Source: Firmicutes bacterium CAG:534
GTDB taxonomy: Bacteria; Bacillota; Clostridia; Lachnospirales; Lachnospiraceae
Length of the DNA stretch: 22,859 nucleotides
NCBI GenBank assembly: GCA_000436115.1
Contig: FR894559.1
Location: forward strand, 2,041-24,899
Reading direction: 5' to 3'
In this document: in pieces, positions 1-6,977 of the stretch
Layout: each line of letters opens with the position of its first letter
How positions within the stretch are numbered: position 1 is the stretch's first letter
The notes under the pieces: generated by a model
Database searches by the model: none
The model's input: only the letters and a program-made list of their open reading frames with translations
What the model was told of the DNA's origin: nothing
Program-made: the position numbers and the translations under genes

Positions 1-57
1 GTTTACAGGAAACCGGAAGTCATCTTCTTGGCTCAATATCAAGTTCTGTGGCTCCCT

Positions 58-1329
58 TTAGCCCTCAACGCCATGTTCCAGCAGAAACTGCTTCCACAGA
101 TCATTGTACATTCCCAGCAAATGGATCTGGTCATGCGTGTATTCTGCATTTAAATTTCCATTTTCATCACAGACAGCTTCATTCATATCAATATAAAAGA
201 AATGTACATTGTCGGCCAGGGTAGCAATCGCATTGTTTCTGGCATTAATGTTGCTGTTGTTAAAAATAGCATCCGAGCTGCTCTTTTTCTCGGAAACATG
301 CATAATTCCCTGGATCATGATCTTGGCATCCGGGCAAAGCTCATGCAGTGTGTCTACCACCTCGGTATATTTTGCCATAAAATCCTCTGTTGTGCCTCTG
401 CCAAGCTCATTGATCCCTACCATCAGATAAATCTTGCCATAGTTCTTTTTAGAGAGAGCCTCTAAAATGGTTCCCTTTCCCTTAAAGCTCTCCTCCAGCA
501 CCTTATAAATTGTCAGGGAAGTCTCGCAGTAAAAATCCGCATGCTCCGCCAGATCTGTATAGTCCCGAAGCCCTACCGTCCTGGAGTCTCCAATAAACAA
601 TGCATCATCAAAATAATCCTCTGTTACCGTTTCAAAAGGATATTCTGCCGCTCTGACAGCCCCGGCGTCTCCGTAAATATCAGCAGATATATGATTTATA
701 TATTCCTCATAAGTGCTTTCCCGCAAAGGCTGCAACCGCTCTAAGGGCTTCACGGCAGGTGTTTTAGCTGCATTATCGTTTCCGGTGCCTTTCTGTCCTG
801 CACCCGTTGCATTCTGGCCTGGCTGGGCTGCGCTCTGGTCTGTCCCTGTCGCATCCTGCCCCGGCTGGGTTGCGCTCTGCCCTGTTCCCGTCACATCCCC
901 ACCTGATTGGACTGCATTCTGGTCTGTTCCTGTCGCATCCTGACCCGGCTGGACTGCGCTCTGGCCGGCTTCTGTTGCATCCTGGCCTGACTGCTCTGCT
1001 TCTGTGGTATTCTTCTCCGTTCCTGCCACAGGGGAAGCTGCTCCGTTCTGCCCCGGCACTGACTGCTCCTGCTGATCTGAATTTCCCTGAACTGCATCAT
1101 TTTCCTTTGACGCCTTTTGCGCAGAAACCGGCTCCGCCCCGCTTAACATCTGCCAGGGATAAATATCATCCTGCACCCCTGTAAATAAAACAGATAAAAG
1201 AGGCGTCTTGAGAGGGTCATACCCCTGATCTGCATATATATTTTGTTTTCCCACTGCTGCCACAATGGTAAAAAGTACACCTGTAAAAAGGATCAGCAGC
1301 AGTAAAGGACATTTTTTCAAATTTTTCAT
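58..1329 (-). CDS. Membrane-anchored SGNH/GDSL hydrolase family protein with a repetitive linker
   Basis: A 423-residue protein. Residues 7-26 form a hydrophobic N-terminal anchor or uncleaved signal. Residues about 70-195 are a Gln/Gly/Ala/Thr-rich low-complexity linker with five 14-residue repeats (115-184). The C-terminal 180 residues are an SGNH hydrolase fold: GDS at 247-249 (nucleophile Ser249), GIN at 305-307 and DQIH at 400-403 (Asp400, His403), so the catalytic set is complete. The protein should sit outside the membrane. SGNH proteins beside MBOAT acyltransferases commonly complete O-acetyl transfer to a glycan or remove the acetyl group, and the MBOAT gene lies upstream on the same strand. 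That pairing is the main clue to function; the actual substrate is not visible. The ATG at 1329 is preceded by GGGAG at a good distance. The family call is sure; acetyltransferase versus esterase activity is open. Confidence 0.85.
   Translation of the reverse strand: MKNLKKCPLLLLILFTGVLFTIVAAVGKQNIYADQGYDPLKTPLLSVLFTGVQDDIYPWQMLSGAEPVSAQKASKENDAVQGNSDQQEQSVPGQNGAASPVAGTEKNTTEAEQSGQDATEAGQSAVQPGQDATGTDQNAVQSGGDVTGTGQSATQPGQDATGTDQSAAQPGQNATGAGQKGTGNDNAAKTPAVKPLERLQPLRESTYEEYINHISADIYGDAGAVRAAEYPFETVTEDYFDDALFIGDSRTVGLRDYTDLAEHADFYCETSLTIYKVLEESFKGKGTILEALSKKNYGKIYLMVGINELGRGTTEDFMAKYTEVVDTLHELCPDAKIMIQGIMHVSEKKSSSDAIFNNSNINARNNAIATLADNVHFFYIDMNEAVCDENGNLNAEYTHDQIHLLGMYNDLWKQFLLEHGVEG
778..987 (-). 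repeat. Five 42-bp in-frame tandem repeats encoding the SGNH linker
   Basis: Residues 115-184 of the SGNH protein are five consecutive 14-residue units of the pattern GQDATGTDQSAAQP, with substitutions such as GGDVTGTGQSATQP. The period is 42 bp, so unit gain or loss keeps the reading frame and would only change the length of the extracellular stalk between membrane anchor and catalytic domain. Confidence 0.9.
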
Positions 1330-1390
1330 TTTTCTTCTCCCAGCGCTCTATCACGAAAAAACGGCAAGTTCCAAACAACTCCTCAGATCA

Positions 1391-1647
1391 AACCACAAAT
1401 CCAAACAGCCCTCCACTCCTGCCAAACCATAAATACCAAAATCAGCTCCGCCTTCAAAGCTGACCATAAACCCAAAATCGGCTCCAACTTCAAGGCTGAC
1501 CATAAATCCAAAAATCGGCTCCAACTTCAAAGCTGACCATAAACCCAAAATCAGCTACAACTTCAAAGCAGATCAAAAAATCCAAAATCGGCTCCACTTT
1601 CAAATCAAACCGTAAGCCCCATCCTGTTCCACCACCAAAGCAGATCC
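1391..1647. repeat. Intergenic 36/37-bp minisatellite between the MBOAT and SGNH genes
   Basis: The 386-bp gap 1330-1715 holds no convincing gene. It contains five clear tandem units: 1426-1462, 1463-1498, 1499-1535, 1536-1571 and 1572-1608, with lengths 37, 36, 37, 36 and 37. Degenerate copies flank them on both sides. Each unit carries the core ACCATAAA-CCAAAATC-GGCTCCAACTTCAAAGC with few changes. Because the unit length alternates between 36 and 37, a reading frame is not conserved across units, which argues against a protein repeat. The outer limits are approximate because the end copies are decayed. Confidence 0.85.
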
Positions 1648-1715
1648 CCGCAGCCCGGCCTACAAAAGAAAAGCTCTAACCAGCTTCCATCTGTTTCAGA
1701 CAGCTTCTGCCATAG

Positions 1716-3092
1716 TTAAAACTTCAGATACATAAACGGGTTTCCGGCGCTGCCAGAAATCAGATAAACACAGGCCCAGAAAACCAAAAGCATCAAAAGC
1801 AATACCGCAGGATTTTTGCGGTGCTTTTGAAGAAAACGAAAGCTTGCAGGAATACAGAGCAAGATTCCTGCCACGAAAAAAATCCCATAGCTTTCGGCAT
1901 ACTTCAGAAAATCTCCCTGGTGAACCGCAATCCCCTCTCCGAAAAAGGGAAACAACCTGCTAAAATACAGGCCAAGCTCTTTCAGGTCCGTCAGGGCAAA
2001 GATCACCCAGCTGAGCGGGATCAGCACCAGCACATACAGATGCCCAAGAACCGGAAGCTTCGCCAGATACTTTCCATAAAACAGCTTTTCCAAGATAATG
2101 AAAAGCCCAAGGAGTCCTCCCCAGATCAGAAAGTTTATGCCGCTTCCATGCCATAAGCCTGTCAGAATCCATACCAGTGCAAGGTTTCTCACAAGCCTTT
2201 TGTTTGTACATCTGCTTCCGCCCATGGGAATATAAACATAATCCCGAAACCAGCTTCCCAGAGTCATGTGCCATCTGCGGTAAAACTCTGCAATACTTTT
2301 GGAAGCATAAGGATGGTCAAAGTTTTGAATAAAGGGAAATCCCAAAATCACCATCAACCCGGAGGCCATCAGGGAATAGCCCCAGAAATCAAAATAAAGC
2401 TGCAGGGAGTACCCCAGGGCTCCCAGCCATGCAAGAGGAGTGGAAATGCTTTGAAAGCCGATCATCTGCAGGTCGTTCCAGAGAATTGCCAGACGGTCTG
2501 CCAGAAGCACTTTCATTCCAAGACCGGAAACAAAATAAAACAGTCCTTTTTCCAGTTCTTCCGGTCCGCAGGTTCTGTCCAGTTCAAACTCCCCTTCTCC
2601 ATAGCGCATGATCGGGCCGGAGATCACCTGCGGAAACAGGCTGAAATAAAGCGCTACATATTTGAGCTTCGGCTTGCTGAAAATTTCTTTTTTATATATG
2701 TCTGCCTGAAAGGAGATCATTTTAAAAATGTAAAAACTGATCCCCAAAGGAAGCAGTGTTTCCGATACAAATACTCCCAGACACTTAAAAAGAAGAAGTG
2801 CGCCCGCATCCAGAAAAACTGCCATGGTCAAATAACGTTTTCGTTTCTGCTGCTGCCATTCCTGAATGCTGTAGCCCTCCTGCTGCTTCCAGGATGCGCT
2901 TGCAAGAGCATAATTTAACAGGATCAGCAGCGCCAGTACCGGAAGGAATTTCAGATCCCCCAAGGCATAAAAAACAAAGCTCCCGACTAACAAAGTCAAT
3001 TCTCTGTATTTTCTGGGAACAATAAAGTACAGGATCAAAAAAACGGGTAAAAATCGAAATAGAAATTCCATACTGGAAAAATTAACCACCAC
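1716..3092 (-). CDS. MBOAT family membrane-bound O-acyltransferase (AlgI/DltB-like)
   Basis: A 458-residue polytopic membrane protein with many hydrophobic segments, the usual size for bacterial AlgI/DltB-type MBOATs. The two family landmarks are present: RRWHMTLGSWFRDYVYIP around residues 272-289, and the LWHG motif with the presumed catalytic His at residue 315. Family members pass an acyl group, usually acetyl, from a cytoplasmic donor across the membrane to an extracellular acceptor. With the SGNH gene downstream on the same strand this looks like a two-protein system that O-acylates a surface polysaccharide or wall polymer. The acceptor is unknown, and no dlt genes are visible here, so D-alanylation is less likely. 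Translation probably starts at the GTG at 3092, which has AGGAG eight bases upstream; an ATG seven codons in is the alternative. Confidence 0.9.
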   Translation of the reverse strand: MVVNFSSMEFLFRFLPVFLILYFIVPRKYRELTLLVGSFVFYALGDLKFLPVLALLILLNYALASASWKQQEGYSIQEWQQQKRKRYLTMAVFLDAGALLLFKCLGVFVSETLLPLGISFYIFKMISFQADIYKKEIFSKPKLKYVALYFSLFPQVISGPIMRYGEGEFELDRTCGPEELEKGLFYFVSGLGMKVLLADRLAILWNDLQMIGFQSISTPLAWLGALGYSLQLYFDFWGYSLMASGLMVILGFPFIQNFDHPYASKSIAEFYRRWHMTLGSWFRDYVYIPMGGSRCTNKRLVRNLALVWILTGLWHGSGINFLIWGGLLGLFIILEKLFYGKYLAKLPVLGHLYVLVLIPLSWVIFALTDLKELGLYFSRLFPFFGEGIAVHQGDFLKYAESYGIFFVAGILLCIPASFRFLQKHRKNPAVLLLMLLVFWACVYLISGSAGNPFMYLKF

Positions 3093-3124
3093 TGCCCCAT
3101 CTCCTCATGCTTTTATCGGATTTC

Positions 3125-3153
3125 ATTGTATCATTCCTGCAGACAATCTACAA
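3125..3153 (-). promoter_or_regulatory. Sigma-A type promoter of the MBOAT gene
   Basis: Minus-strand TTGTAG (3153-3148), a 17-bp spacer and TACAAT (3130-3125). The -10 lies about 30 bp upstream of the GTG start, in the divergent region shared with spoVAC. Confidence 0.6.
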
Positions 3154-3191
3154 GAAGAGACGTGCCTACCTTTATAAAAAAATAATAGTTT

Positions 3192-3221
3192 GGAATAAAT
3201 CTGCTTTCTTTGCAAAAACTA
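3192..3221 (+). promoter_or_regulatory. Possible forespore (sigma-G-like) promoter of spoVAC
   Basis: GGAATA at 3192-3197 and AAAACTA at 3215-3221 are separated by 17 bp. They resemble the sigma-G pattern of a -35 ending in AATA and a -10 CATACTA. The match is imperfect and rests partly on the expected forespore expression of SpoVA proteins. Confidence 0.3.
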
Positions 3222-3274
3222 GAAAAGAAGATTTTAAGCATTACAAAAAAAGCATCTGCAGAATGGAGATTATG

Positions 3275-3748
3275 ATGACAGAAGTGCAAAAAGAAAAACA
3301 GGCTCAAATGGAAAAGGATTACGAAGAATATGTGAAAAAGATAACCCCTACCCACAACCTGCTTTTACAAATGGCAAAAGCGTTCCTGACCGGAGGGCTG
3401 ATCTGCACCCTGGGACAGTTTCTTTTAAATTTTGCCAAAAACAATCTTTCTATGGATCAGGATATGGCGGGCAGCTTCTGCTCCCTGATTTTGGTTCTGT
3501 TAAGCGTTTTGCTGACCGGTTTTAATCTGTATCCGTCCATTGTAAAGTTCGGCGGAGCCGGCGCTCTTGTACCTATTACTGGTTTTGCCAATTCCGTAGC
3601 CGCCCCTGCTGTGGAATTCAAAAAAGAGGGACAGGTCTTTGGAATCGGCTGCAAGATCTTTACTATTGCCGGCCCTGTGATCCTTTACGGTATTTTTACC
3701 AGCTGGCTCCTTGGCCTGTTTTATTTTCTTTATTTATTCATCTTATAG
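3275..3748 (+). CDS. spoVAC: Stage V sporulation protein AC (SpoVAC)
   Basis: From the chosen ATG the protein has 157 residues, close to the roughly 150 of Bacillus SpoVAC. After a charged N-terminus it shows KAFLTGGLICTLGQ, then several membrane segments and the hallmark VPITGFANS followed by a KKEGQVFGIG stretch. SpoVA proteins form the inner spore membrane channel that loads dipicolinic acid during sporulation and releases it at germination. The open frame extends upstream to 3107, but the extra 56 residues look unlike SpoVAC. GGAG at 3265-3268 lies six bases before the ATG at 3275, which decides the start. No spoVAD or spoVAE is adjacent, which is unusual because they normally form an operon. 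The 3' end overlaps the convergent DUF6062 gene by 19 bp. Confidence 0.9.
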   Translation: MTEVQKEKQAQMEKDYEEYVKKITPTHNLLLQMAKAFLTGGLICTLGQFLLNFAKNNLSMDQDMAGSFCSLILVLLSVLLTGFNLYPSIVKFGGAGALVPITGFANSVAAPAVEFKKEGQVFGIGCKIFTIAGPVILYGIFTSWLLGLFYFLYLFIL

Positions 3749-4491
3749 GGTGGATCCGCAGGGTATCCGCCCTTCAGCTTCTGCATGCCCCGCTGGACGG
3801 CGTCCTTGGAATTCTTCCAGTCCGCATCCTTGTTCCGGTAGTCAAATTTATCGACCAACCAGGTCACATCCTCCTGGAGGCGCTGTATATTTCTTTCCAT
3901 CAGTTCAAACATGGCCGGATAGAATTCTTTCTTTTCCTTTTCACTTAACCGCATCTCCCCATATTCACACAGATCTCCGAAATGATGCAGACAAAAGCCT
4001 TTTCCGCCAAGGATCTTCTTTTGAAACTCCTCATCCTTTTTATACATATAAAAGAAAGTGTCCATATATCTGTCATAAGTGTCGGCAAAGCGGTTGCAGA
4101 TATAGCAGGATCTTTCTTTTTCCTTCACCCAGCTGCTGACGGAATTGGTTCCTTCCGCAGTTTTCCTGAATTTCCCCATAAGAGGTGTTTTGCCCTGCGC
4201 ATATTTTTGAAACTGCTCCTGCATTTCCCTGTTCATCTTCATGTAATGGGTCTTTAAGATCCATCCGTTTCCCAGGGTATTTCCATATTCAAACATTTTG
4301 TGGAAATGTTCTCTGCAAAATCCGGCTGCATCTGTTGCGGCACGCACGTCACTTTCCATGTAAGAAGAACCGCTGCCTAAAACAAAATCAAGCAGATTTT
4401 GCTCCACCTCCCTTTCAATAAAACAAAAGGGGCATTCGTCATCTGCTGCCACTGCATCGTTTAAGGGAATGGTATAAAGTGTTTCCTTCAT
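3730..4491 (-). CDS. DUF6062 family protein with two Cys/His metal-binding-like modules
   Basis: A 253-residue soluble protein of the uncharacterised DUF6062 family. It contains two similar halves. The first has CPFC (Cys20, Cys23) and then FCREH (Cys59, His62). The second has CYIC (Cys129, Cys132) and then FCLHH (Cys167, His170). Two C-x2-C plus C-x2-H sets with similar internal spacing suggest an internal duplication that binds two metal ions, probably zinc. The rest is helical and charged. There is no signal peptide or membrane segment, so it should be cytoplasmic. The ATG has GGAGAG at good spacing. It lies 102 bp downstream of a TetR gene on the same strand and may be co-transcribed with it. 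Function is unknown; the family call is from memory of the motif pattern. Confidence 0.8.
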   Translation of the reverse strand: MKETLYTIPLNDAVAADDECPFCFIEREVEQNLLDFVLGSGSSYMESDVRAATDAAGFCREHFHKMFEYGNTLGNGWILKTHYMKMNREMQEQFQKYAQGKTPLMGKFRKTAEGTNSVSSWVKEKERSCYICNRFADTYDRYMDTFFYMYKKDEEFQKKILGGKGFCLHHFGDLCEYGEMRLSEKEKKEFYPAMFELMERNIQRLQEDVTWLVDKFDYRNKDADWKNSKDAVQRGMQKLKGGYPADPPYKMNK

Positions 4492-4593
4492 GATCGCTCT
4501 CCATTTCTGTGAACATTTTATTACTTATGATCTGCCTCTGCACGGCCTTTTATCACTTGTTTTCTATCATTTTACGTTCTTATCCGTTTTCAG

Positions 4594-5199
4594 TTATTCC
4601 CTGTATGAAATACCCTTAAGCAGCTTCAGATACTCCTTTAGTTCTGCATGATATAACTCCGGCTGAAAGGAGCCGTCACAGAAGCGTTCCTGCATCAATC
4701 CATTTGCCGTGTATTCAAACATCTGCAAAAGCTTGTCCTTGTCCACTCCTGCTTTTAAGCTGCTTTGATCGGCCTTTTCCATGATCTCCCCATATTTTTC
4801 CGGCAGGATCATACGCTTTTCCTCTGTGGCAAGAAGCGCTTCTCCCACGTCCTCCGATCTGCTTCTCTGCAAAAAGAGCTGCATATACGGATAGGTTTTC
4901 ATCACCTGAACCTGAGACTGCAATACCTGTCCCAAAAGGGAAAAAAGGTCTGTTTCTTCCGCAGCCACTCCGGTTCCAAGCTCTAAAAGCATATATCTGA
5001 CACTATAGTCATAAACAAAGGTATACAGTCCCAGTTTACTGATAAAATAGTGAAACAAAAGGCCCTTGCTGATGCCGGCCTCCCTGACGATTTCATCTGT
5101 GCTTGCATGCTCGTAGCCGTTCAGTCCAAAAATCTTCAGTGCCGCATTGATCATCCGATCCTGCTTTTCCTTTTTCAGGTCAAAAAATTTCTCATTCAT
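4594..5199 (-). CDS. TetR/AcrR family transcriptional regulator
   Basis: A 201-residue repressor-type protein. The N-terminal helix-turn-helix covers about residues 33-52 (STDEIVREAGISKGLLFHYF), the canonical TetR DNA-binding element. The remaining 145 residues are the variable helical ligand-binding and dimerisation domain, so the inducer cannot be read from sequence. A sigma-A promoter lies upstream (5244-5272), and a pseudo-palindrome sits on the predicted start of transcription, the arrangement expected for autorepression. The ribosome binding site is weak (a GGGGGA run about ten bases upstream). The gene is divergent from the acidic protein at 5370 and precedes the DUF6062 gene; either could be a target. 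Confidence 0.9.
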   Translation of the reverse strand: MNEKFFDLKKEKQDRMINAALKIFGLNGYEHASTDEIVREAGISKGLLFHYFISKLGLYTFVYDYSVRYMLLELGTGVAAEETDLFSLLGQVLQSQVQVMKTYPYMQLFLQRSRSEDVGEALLATEEKRMILPEKYGEIMEKADQSSLKAGVDKDKLLQMFEYTANGLMQERFCDGSFQPELYHAELKEYLKLLKGISYRE

Positions 5200-5222
5200 T
5201 CCGTTTTACCGTCCCCCAATAT

Positions 5223-5239
5223 TGACTTTGCAAGTCGAA
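5223..5239. promoter_or_regulatory. Candidate TetR operator
   Basis: GACTT-TGC-AAGTC is a perfect 5-bp inverted repeat with a 3-bp spacer and one further matching outer pair. It covers the predicted transcription start of the TetR gene at 4594-5199 and lies in the divergent intergenic region. A perfect 12-bp palindrome ATGAAATTTCAT at 5272-5283 beside the -35 is a second candidate site. Confidence 0.4.
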
Positions 5240-5243
5240 ATTA

Positions 5244-5272
5244 AATATATCATATTTTTCAGGCTACTTCAA
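5244..5272 (-). promoter_or_regulatory. Sigma-A type promoter of the TetR gene at 4594-5199
   Basis: Minus-strand TTGAAG (5272-5267), a 17-bp spacer and TATATT (5249-5244). The predicted start near 5237 falls inside the GACTT/AAGTC pseudo-palindrome. Confidence 0.6.
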
Positions 5273-5304
5273 TGAAATTTCATAGATTATTTATACATAT
5301 TCTC

Positions 5305-5333
5305 TTTTCATTTTCCCAAAATAGTATTAAGAT
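5305..5333 (+). promoter_or_regulatory. Possible promoter of the acidic membrane protein gene
   Basis: TTTTCA at 5305-5310, a 17-bp spacer and TAAGAT at 5328-5333, about 36 bp before the start codon. Both boxes match the sigma-A consensus at only four of six positions. Confidence 0.35.
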
Positions 5334-5369
5334 ATTACTATCTGAAAATCCACCGAAAGGAGCTACGTT

Positions 5370-5942
5370 ATGTCCAAGAAGTTTGGAAAATTTTTACTTT
5401 TTTCTGCAATTACAGGTGCCGCTATTTACGGAGCGTACCAGTATCTCCAAAAAAAAGATGAAATGGTTTCTGCTGATACCAACGAAAATGATGATGATGA
5501 TTTTGATGATTTCAGCGAGGATCTGGATGAGGATCTGAATAACAGCAAGGAGCGTTCCTACGTTTCCTTAAATCTTGATAAAGCTGAAGCTTTTGCCACA
5601 GAAGCTTTCCACAAGGCAAAGGAGGTGATCTCAGGTTCTGTTGCGCAGGTAAGGGAAACTGTAAAATCTGTTGCAGAGGGTACTGCTTCTCCTGACAGCA
5701 ATTTTACCGATCTGACTGCGATCAATAAAGATGCTGCCAAAGCTTCCGAACCGGAAGAAAATGCATCCCCTTCAGGAACCCAGACCGATGCATCCGAAGA
5801 GACTTCCTCCACGGAAGAAGCCGAAAAAGCATTTGCTCCTGTCAATGAGGCCGCCGCAGACAGCGCCCAGGAAGAAACTGCTGATCCCAGCGCAGCTGCT
5901 CCACAGGCAGAGGTAGAAGAATTTTTTGATGACGAAACATAA
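5370..5942 (+). CDS. Hypothetical N-terminally anchored acidic protein
   Basis: A 190-residue protein that I do not recognise. Lys-rich residues 2-7 precede one hydrophobic segment (about 8-25), consistent with a single N-terminal membrane anchor. Residues 39-56 are an almost uninterrupted Asp/Glu stretch. Residues 68-104 have the pattern of an amphipathic helix (KAEAFATEAFHKAKEVI and onward). The remainder is Ala/Glu/Ser/Pro-rich, probably disordered, and ends in FFDDET. The overall charge is strongly negative. The start is well supported by AAAGGAG seven bases before the ATG. It is transcribed alone, divergent from a TetR gene, and ends at a strong hairpin. No enzymatic motif is visible. 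Confidence 0.75.
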   Translation: MSKKFGKFLLFSAITGAAIYGAYQYLQKKDEMVSADTNENDDDDFDDFSEDLDEDLNNSKERSYVSLNLDKAEAFATEAFHKAKEVISGSVAQVRETVKSVAEGTASPDSNFTDLTAINKDAAKASEPEENASPSGTQTDASEETSSTEEAEKAFAPVNEAAADSAQEETADPSAAAPQAEVEEFFDDET

Positions 5943-6003
5943 GTGCACAGGCAGATGAGCACTACCGCCCTTATGGATATTGCCATAATTGTAATGTAAA
6001 AGA

Positions 6004-6030
6004 CCCCCAAAAGCTTACTGCTTTTGGGGG
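6004..6030. terminator. Bidirectional intrinsic terminator
   Basis: A perfect 11-bp stem, CCCCCAAAAGC/GCTTTTGGGGG, with a TTACT loop. It lies between the convergent ends of the acidic protein gene (5942) and the DUF2225 gene (6072). T-rich sequence follows on both strands. Confidence 0.85.
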
Positions 6031-6071
6031 TTATTCATTAATTTAAAAATTTTCCGTCAGAACCTGTGGAA

Positions 6072-6932
6072 TCAGCTATCCTTTTCGACGCTCTGCTCTT
6101 TCCGCTTTGCCACCAGCAGATCCTTTACATCTCTTGCTTTATCCTTCATACGGCTGCTTGCCGTTGTAGATGCCAGGATACCGGCAATGAGCTTGGAAGC
6201 AATATCATACTTCTCAAACTCGATGGCGAGAACGGAGATCAGATATTCCACAGTGGTTTCATCCATACCGCACATGGGGAAGTCCTCTGTCTGTCTTGCG
6301 CTGATAAAGCCGTCAAGTGCATTTTTCAAAAATTCCTGTTCCTGCTTTTTCAGTTCCGGAAGCTTTTCTGTCTGCTGCCCCGACTGGGTAATACAGTCCT
6401 GATAACTTCTTAAAAGCCATCCGGCCTTCAGACAGATATAGGCTTTTTCGCTGGCCTTTCCCTTCTTGACAATGGAATTCACAAGGCAAAGCTTATAGCG
6501 GTAAAGCGCATCCTCATAGGTATAGGTTTCTTTATCCTGGGTGATGGAATGATAGCTTTTGGATATATTTTCCTTCACCGCCTTAATCTGGGACGCTGTC
6601 AGTCCGCCAAAATATCTCGCAAGGGCTGCATAACCACAGTGAGGGCACAGCACCACATCATATTTCAGAGGTTCAATATGCTCATAAATAGGCCTCAGAT
6701 CCTGATCTGTCCGCACCATTCTTGCCTTTGAAGCCTTTATGGTTTTTGCCTTGATCTTTTCATAGCACACAGGGCATTCATAGGTCTTATCAAAAATAAA
6801 GTCTGTTTCCTTTATTTCCGGCGCCGGCGTCTTCTTCTTTTCTGCTTCTGCCTTTTCCTTGTCAGTATACAGATCCATGCCCTCTAAATTTCCAAGTCCA
6901 ATCTTTTCAAGTCCATCTAATAATCCAGCCAT
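6072..6932 (-). CDS. DUF2225 family protein
   Basis: A 286-residue protein of the uncharacterised DUF2225 family. Two C-x2-C pairs, CPVC at 53-56 and CPHC at 96-99, flank a basic stretch and probably form one zinc-ribbon-like site; the conserved HCGYAALARYFGGL follows the second pair. The C-terminal 170 residues look helical and resemble repeat-type interaction helices, with no signal peptide. It starts 45 bp after glnS with AGAGG upstream of the ATG and no terminator between them, so it is likely the last gene of the guaB-glnS operon. Function is unknown. Confidence 0.85.
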   Translation of the reverse strand: MAGLLDGLEKIGLGNLEGMDLYTDKEKAEAEKKKTPAPEIKETDFIFDKTYECPVCYEKIKAKTIKASKARMVRTDQDLRPIYEHIEPLKYDVVLCPHCGYAALARYFGGLTASQIKAVKENISKSYHSITQDKETYTYEDALYRYKLCLVNSIVKKGKASEKAYICLKAGWLLRSYQDCITQSGQQTEKLPELKKQEQEFLKNALDGFISARQTEDFPMCGMDETTVEYLISVLAIEFEKYDIASKLIAGILASTTASSRMKDKARDVKDLLVAKRKEQSVEKDS

Positions 6933-6977
6933 TTTATCCTCTCATTCTGCTGCACTGCAGCATATGTGTAATTTTTC

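Noticed and set aside
1..57. Possible end of another gene at the window edge
   Set aside because: Short open frames exist on the plus strand but they are too short and show no recognisable protein; nothing can be supported.
1351..1548. A 65-codon minus-strand frame with 12-residue repeats
   Set aside because: It lies in the 36/37-bp minisatellite, has no ribosome binding site, and the 37-bp units shift frame; repeats of this kind create long frames by chance.
2268..2918. A 216-codon plus-strand open frame
   Set aside because: It is antisense to the MBOAT gene, and its translation is basic and unlike any family.
3107..3274. A longer SpoVAC starting at 3107
   Set aside because: The extra 56 residues are basic and unlike the family, while GGAG six bases before the ATG at 3275 fits the family length.
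5558..6010. A 150-codon minus-strand Ala/Ser-rich frame
   Set aside because: It is antisense to the Ala/Glu-rich acidic protein gene; the complement of that codon usage gives open frames automatically, and it runs through the terminator.
6945..6977. A small GCTGC/GCAGC hairpin between glnS and DUF2225
   Set aside because: The stem is only five base pairs and has no T run, so it is not a terminator.
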